Source: Actinomycetes bacterium (GTDB taxonomy: Bacteria > Actinomycetota > Actinomycetes > S36-B12 > UBA5976). From it: DNA of 37,885 nt. The position numbers were made by a program, and so were the translations under genes. Of the stretch, positions 34,318 to 37,885 are shown in pieces. Each line of letters begins with the position of its first letter. The first letter of the stretch is position 1. Where the stretch lies: positions 6,529-44,413 of the forward strand of contig BJFU01000005.1 in assembly GCA_014190035.1 (NCBI GenBank), read 5' to 3'. Under the pieces are notes generated by a model. The model was not told the DNA's origin, did no database searches, and saw only the letters and a program-made list of their open reading frames with translations.

Positions 34318-35685
34318 CTATAGTGTTGCAATCAGTTTGTCGACGCGTTCATCGATATTTTTGAATGGATCTTTACAGGCAATTGAACTTTGTTGTTGAT
34401 CGTTTATCTTCAAATTTACCCAATCAACTGTAAAATCTCGTTTCTTTTCTTGAGCAACTTTAATAAATCTTCCTCTTAAAGCGGCTCGAGTTGTTTCAGG
34501 AGGATTTTCCATTGCGCTATTAACGTCATTATTGGTGATCAGCGTCTTTGTCATGCCTGATTTTTCAAGAATGTAAAACAAACCTCGATCTTTTCTAATG
34601 TTGTGATATGAGATATCGAGCAGGATCAATCTTGAATCCATATCATTCAGCTGATGCTTTTCTTTGTAGGAATTCATGAACTTTCTCTTGATCATCCAGT
34701 CTAATTCCATATCAACCAAGGAAAAATCTTGACTTTCAAGTGCATCTAAACTTCGTCTCCACAGATTTAGGGCATATCTATAAAAAGGTTTGTCCAATAT
34801 TTCATCTAAACCAGGCATAGACAAGACGATGTTATACATCTCGTTTTGCATCTGAAGGGCGGTAATTTCACGTCCCGATGAAAGTCTAAAAGAATTTCTA
34901 AATTTCAGATCCTTTGATATATCTCTTATAGTTTTAATCGGATTCTCAATCGTGAATTTATCTTTTAATAATCCCAATTCGGCTGCTCGTAGCATTAACT
35001 CAGTCGTTGCAACTTTCAATACAGTAGTTGTTTCACTCATGTTTGAATCACCAACAATTATGTGTAATCTTCGATATTCATCAGGATCAGCGTGTGGTTC
35101 ATCTCTTGTATTAATAATTGGTCGAGATCTTGTTGTGGCACTAGAAACAGATTCCCACATGTGTTCAGCTCTTTGACTGATTTGGAAATTTGCACCCTTT
35201 GAGCTGGAAATCCATTTACCGGCGCCACAAAAAATTTGTCTTGTTATCAGAAACGGAATTATGCTTTCGGTTACTTCTTCAAAGTTCTTTTTCCTGCTAA
35301 CGGAGAAGTTCTCATGACAACCATAACTATTTCCTGCAGCGTCCATATTATTCTTGAATAAATGAATTTGGCCATTTATTCCTTCGGCATTTAATCTGAT
35401 TTCTGCTGAAACGGCTAACTCTTCAACAATCCTGTCACCTGCTTGGTCTTGCTTAATCAAATCAGAAAGGTTGTCACATTCAGCGGTTGCATATTCTGGG
35501 TGAGATCCAACATCTAAGTAAAGTCTTCCTCCGTTTGGAAGGAAAACATTAGATGATCTTCCCCAAACAACAACTTTCCTCAAAAGATATCTCGCTACTT
35601 CATCAGGAGATAGCCTTCTTTGTCCATCGACAACACAAGTAACACCATATTCAGTTTCTAAACCCATTATTCGTTTACTAAACAC
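34318..35685 (-). CDS. pafA: Pup-protein ligase PafA
   Basis: PafA joins the C-terminal glutamate of Pup to lysines of target proteins, using ATP, in a glutamine-synthetase-like fold. The 455-aa protein has the nucleotide motif RIMGLETEYGVTC at 5-17 (Glu10 and Glu12 as Mg-ATP ligands) and the catalytic Asp58 in LYLDVGSHPEYATAE. It also carries the shared GAGKW, RADH-like QRAEHMWESV, and INTRDEPHADP..RRLHIIVGD blocks, and lacks the loop seen in Dop. GTG start (with GGGG upstream) is chosen because it gives the family's N-terminus; ATG seven codons in would cut it. It follows pup by 24 nt, so no prcB/prcA lie between them. Confidence 0.95.
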   Translation of the reverse strand: MFSKRIMGLETEYGVTCVVDGQRRLSPDEVARYLLRKVVVWGRSSNVFLPNGGRLYLDVGSHPEYATAECDNLSDLIKQDQAGDRIVEELAVSAEIRLNAEGINGQIHLFKNNMDAAGNSYGCHENFSVSRKKNFEEVTESIIPFLITRQIFCGAGKWISSSKGANFQISQRAEHMWESVSSATTRSRPIINTRDEPHADPDEYRRLHIIVGDSNMSETTTVLKVATTELMLRAAELGLLKDKFTIENPIKTIRDISKDLKFRNSFRLSSGREITALQMQNEMYNIVLSMPGLDEILDKPFYRYALNLWRRSLDALESQDFSLVDMELDWMIKRKFMNSYKEKHQLNDMDSRLILLDISYHNIRKDRGLFYILEKSGMTKTLITNNDVNSAMENPPETTRAALRGRFIKVAQEKKRDFTVDWVNLKINDQQQSSIACKDPFKNIDERVDKLIATL

Positions 35686-35709
35686 TTAATTACCCCACGC
35701 AGGCATTAT

Positions 35710-35886
35710 TTATTGCCCGCCTTTTTGAATGAATCCCTTTACAAATTCTTCGGCATTTTTCTCAAGTACTGCATCAATTTCATCAAGCACTGAATCAAGA
35801 CTTTTAGTATTTGGTTTTGTGAAAGTAACATCAACATCATCTAGATTATCTAAATTGTTGGAAGAGATACCACGAATTTGTTCCAT
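35710..35886 (-). CDS. pup: Prokaryotic ubiquitin-like protein Pup
   Basis: Too short for the ORF track; found by translating the gap between dop and pafA. The 58-aa, strongly acidic protein reads MEQIRGISSNNLDNLDDV at its start and ends in FVKGFIQKGGQ. The C-terminal Gly-Gly-Gln is diagnostic: Dop must deamidate the Gln to Glu before PafA can ligate it. The central part SLDSVLDEIDAVLEKNAEEF has the heptads that form a helix on the ARC coiled coil. GGAGG lies 9 nt before the ATG, an excellent ribosome site. It is slightly shorter than the 64-aa mycobacterial protein, the missing residues being in the disordered N-terminus. Confidence 0.96.
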   Translation of the reverse strand: MEQIRGISSNNLDNLDDVDVTFTKPNTKSLDSVLDEIDAVLEKNAEEFVKGFIQKGGQ

Positions 35887-35909
35887 TAACCTATGCCTCC
35901 ATTCACAGT

Positions 35910-37421
35910 TTAGTAAACCTCTGGATACTTGCGAATAGAATCGACTAAATCTAATGCTGTGTCTGACTGGCTGATTATCTCGCCAGTAAGTGGTTTTGTT
36001 CCCTTGAGTGGGTCTGTTGTAGAAATTCGAAATAGAGATTGATTCTTATCGATATCAAAAATCAAACTATCCCAAGATGCAGCAGCTATTGACTTGGAAA
36101 ACTTCGAAACAGATTTTCCTCTAAACCAGGCGCGAGTATCCTCAGGTGGTTCAGAAATTGCTGATTGAACTTCCATTGGATGTAGATATTCCTTGAGTAA
36201 TCGATTTCTTTTAAGTACTTGAGCTATACCGTCTTCAGCAGTAATTTCGCTATATTTGAAATCCAATGATTTAATTAAATCGTCTTCAAGTGATAGACCA
36301 TTCTTCGCTCGGTATTTTTCAATCAAAGACAGTTTTGCAATCCAATCAATTCTGTCTGCCAGATCTTCCTTATTACTTCTTAGGCCACTTAATGCTTGCT
36401 CCCAAAAATCAATTACCTGACGTGAGTTATCGTCATAACCTTGTTGTGCTAAATACGCTTTACTTTTTTCTAAATACCATTCTTGAACATCGATCGCTGA
36501 AAAATTCTTGCCTCGATTGTTTTCATAATTGTTCTTAAAATCCAAATCTTGAGAAATTTCTTTGACGACTCCCACTGGATTCATAAGATTAACTTCTTCA
36601 AAATCTACAAACCCATCTTCAATCATTGAGATGATTAATGCAGTTGATCCAACTTTTAAGATGTTTGCAAAATCACTCATGTTTGCATCACCAATAATGA
36701 CGTGCAATCTTCGACTAACCTTTGGATCTGCGTGAGGTTCATCCCTGGTATTGATGATTGGTCTTTTCATCGTTGTTTCTAATCCAACGTGTGCTTCAAT
36801 GTAATCTGCACGTTGAGAAATTTGATAACCGTTATTCTCTGATTCTTGACCAATTCCAATTCGTCCCGCTCCACAATAAATTTGGCGAGTAATAAAATGC
36901 GGAGTTAACCCCGCAACAATTTTTGTGAAATTAGTTGATCTTTTCATCTGATAATTTTCATGTGTTCCATAACTGGAACCCTTATTGTCAACGTTATTTT
37001 TAAAAACTCTAATTTTGTCTTCAGGAAATTCTTTGGCATCAAGAGTAACTGCAATCTTCATTATTTGCTCACCAGCTAGATCCCATTTAGTTATATCTAA
37101 CGGGATAAGAACTTCTGGAGCTGAGAATTCTGGATGAGCATGATCAACATAAAACCTCGCACCATTAGGTAATACTAAATTCGGAATGACTTGATCCTCG
37201 TCGGTTAATTGAGATGAATCTGCATCTGCTCTCGACATGTCAAAACCGCGTGCATCTCTTAAAGGACTCTCAACGTCGTAGTCCCAGCGAATGTTTGATT
37301 CAGGATAAACATGCTTTGCGTAGGCAAAGACTATTCGGTTAGAAAGTGTTATTGGATCGGTATTTTGAGCGCTAGATATTCCATATTCATTCTCTAAACC
37401 CATTACCCGTTTAATTGTCAA
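35910..37421 (-). CDS. dop: Pup deamidase/depupylase Dop
   Basis: Dop deamidates the C-terminal Gln of Pup and also removes Pup from substrates. The 503-aa protein is a PafA paralogue with RVMGLENEYGISS at 5-17, the Dop-specific acidic loop (about 57-84, ADADSSQLTDEDQVIPN), catalytic Asp93 in RFYVDHAHPEFSAPE, and the shared INTRDEPHADP..RRLHVIIGDANMSD block. TTG start is taken because it gives the normal N-terminus (MTIKRVMG); the first ATG lies within the conserved MGLENEYG block. Only 13 nt separate it from the upstream ARC stop. Length agrees with mycobacterial Dop, so both activities should be intact. Confidence 0.95.
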   Translation of the reverse strand: MTIKRVMGLENEYGISSAQNTDPITLSNRIVFAYAKHVYPESNIRWDYDVESPLRDARGFDMSRADADSSQLTDEDQVIPNLVLPNGARFYVDHAHPEFSAPEVLIPLDITKWDLAGEQIMKIAVTLDAKEFPEDKIRVFKNNVDNKGSSYGTHENYQMKRSTNFTKIVAGLTPHFITRQIYCGAGRIGIGQESENNGYQISQRADYIEAHVGLETTMKRPIINTRDEPHADPKVSRRLHVIIGDANMSDFANILKVGSTALIISMIEDGFVDFEEVNLMNPVGVVKEISQDLDFKNNYENNRGKNFSAIDVQEWYLEKSKAYLAQQGYDDNSRQVIDFWEQALSGLRSNKEDLADRIDWIAKLSLIEKYRAKNGLSLEDDLIKSLDFKYSEITAEDGIAQVLKRNRLLKEYLHPMEVQSAISEPPEDTRAWFRGKSVSKFSKSIAAASWDSLIFDIDKNQSLFRISTTDPLKGTKPLTGEIISQSDTALDLVDSIRKYPEVY

Positions 37422-37434
37422 TTGTTAACTATCT

Positions 37435-37885
37435 CTAGAGAAATTGGTTAGCAGAACCTATTGTCTCAATAGATCTACCTTGTTCTGATCCATTGTTACT
37501 TTGAATCAAAGTTCTTAAGAAGACGATGCGTTCACCTTTTTTGCCAGAAATCCTTGCCCAATCATCTGGGTTTGTTGAATTTGGTAGATCTTCATTTTCC
37601 TTGAATTCTTCCAAGCAAGCAGAAACTAAATGTTGCACTCTGATGCCTCTTTTCTTGTTAGACAAGAATTCTTTAATTGCAGCTTTTTTTGCTCTGGAAA
37701 CAATATTTTCAAGCATCGCACCACTTGAGAAATCTTTAAAATACAGAATTTCCTTATCTCCATTTACGTAAGTTACTTCTATAAAACGATTTTGATCACT
37801 TTCTGTATACATTTGTTCCACTGCTTTATCGAACATTGTTTTAATTGTTGCTTGTCTATCACCTTTATGAAGAGCGAGATCATCT
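37435..37885 (-). CDS. arc: Proteasome-associated AAA ATPase ARC/Mpa (partial, C-terminal 149 residues)
   Basis: This is the end of the hexameric ATPase that recognises Pup through its N-terminal coiled coil and unfolds pupylated proteins. The frame is open to the right edge (codons [16 protein letters not shown] precede the ORF-track Met), so the gene continues outside. Visible blocks match Mpa closely: [20 protein letters not shown] (AAA small domain), [37 protein letters not shown]. It ends in SANQFL. Mycobacterial Mpa ends in GQYL, whose penultimate Tyr docks into the 20S proteasome; here Phe replaces Tyr. This tail is lost in proteasome-free corynebacteria, which makes the absence of prcBA from the locus notable. 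Confidence 0.95.
   Translation of the reverse strand, partial: DDLALHKGDRQATIKTMFDKAVEQMYTESDQNRFIEVTYVNGDKEILYFKDFSSGAMLENIVSRAKKAAIKEFLSNKKRGIRVQHLVSACLEEFKENEDLPNSTNPDDWARISGKKGERIVFLRTLIQSNNGSEQGRSIETIGSANQFL

Noticed and set aside
35686-35709. prcB/prcA or a remnant between pup and pafA
   Set aside because: The gap is 24 nt, holding only the pafA ribosome site; no remnant is possible.
35729-35938. Plus-strand 69-aa ORF
   Set aside because: It is the antisense of pup and the end of dop; pup on the minus strand has a ribosome site and the GGQ terminus.

Overview
The window is one block of conserved core chromosome from an AT-rich, apparently streamlined member of the Actinomycetota. By eye the coding DNA is about mid-30s % GC (not counted). 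Three things point to this phylum: a 23S rRNA with the roughly 100-nt domain III insertion of high-GC Gram-positive lineages; gene orders matching Mycobacterium tuberculosis clusters Rv1691-Rv1713, Rv1822-Rv1832 and Rv2089c-Rv2115c (recalled, not searched); and a Pup/PafA/Dop/ARC pupylation locus. Low GC, dense coding and many 1-4 nt start/stop overlaps suit small-genome aquatic actinobacteria such as the acI/Nanopelagicales type, but that placement is only an inference.

Layout, plus strand. 1-1940: the 3' half of 23S rRNA, a spacer with two hairpins, 5S rRNA and a strong intrinsic terminator. 1994-7100: TPR protein, HAD phosphatase, small conserved protein, tlyA, nadK, recN. 7164-10869: pyrG, ald, xerD. 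10965-18974: a tightly coupled run of parA-like, scpA, scpB, rluB, aroH-type chorismate mutase, cmk, der, CDP-alcohol phosphatidyltransferase, DUF881, Sbp, DUF881. 18987-24636: gcvH, garA-like FHA gene (with its own good promoter), ftsR-like MerR gene, bifunctional nuclease, second MerR gene, gcvP. Themes are chromosome segregation and repair (RecN, XerD, ScpAB, ParA), ribosome maturation (TlyA, RluB, Der), nucleotide supply (PyrG, Cmk, NadK) and glycine/2-oxoglutarate metabolism (GcvH, GcvP, GarA).

Layout, minus strand (24710 to the right edge). Reading in the transcribed direction from the right edge: ARC/Mpa (partial), dop, pup (58 aa, missing from the ORF track), pafA, pafB, pafC, diacylglycerol-kinase-like gene, helY. 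Then, after a divergent plus-strand 5'-3' exonuclease gene, come an M24 peptidase, lnt and a polyprenol-phosphate mannosyltransferase gene. The pupylation genes are complete here, but the 20S proteasome genes prcB/prcA that usually sit between pup and pafA are absent. ARC nevertheless ends in NQFL, close to the GQYL proteasome-docking tail of Mpa.

I see no phage, insertion sequence, CRISPR array or obviously foreign island. The most interesting points are the prcBA-less Pup locus with a docking-like ARC tail, an FHA regulator lacking the usual phospho-switch motif, and structured leaders ahead of pyrG, parA and gcvP. No gene-free stretch exceeds 300 bases apart from the rRNA region.
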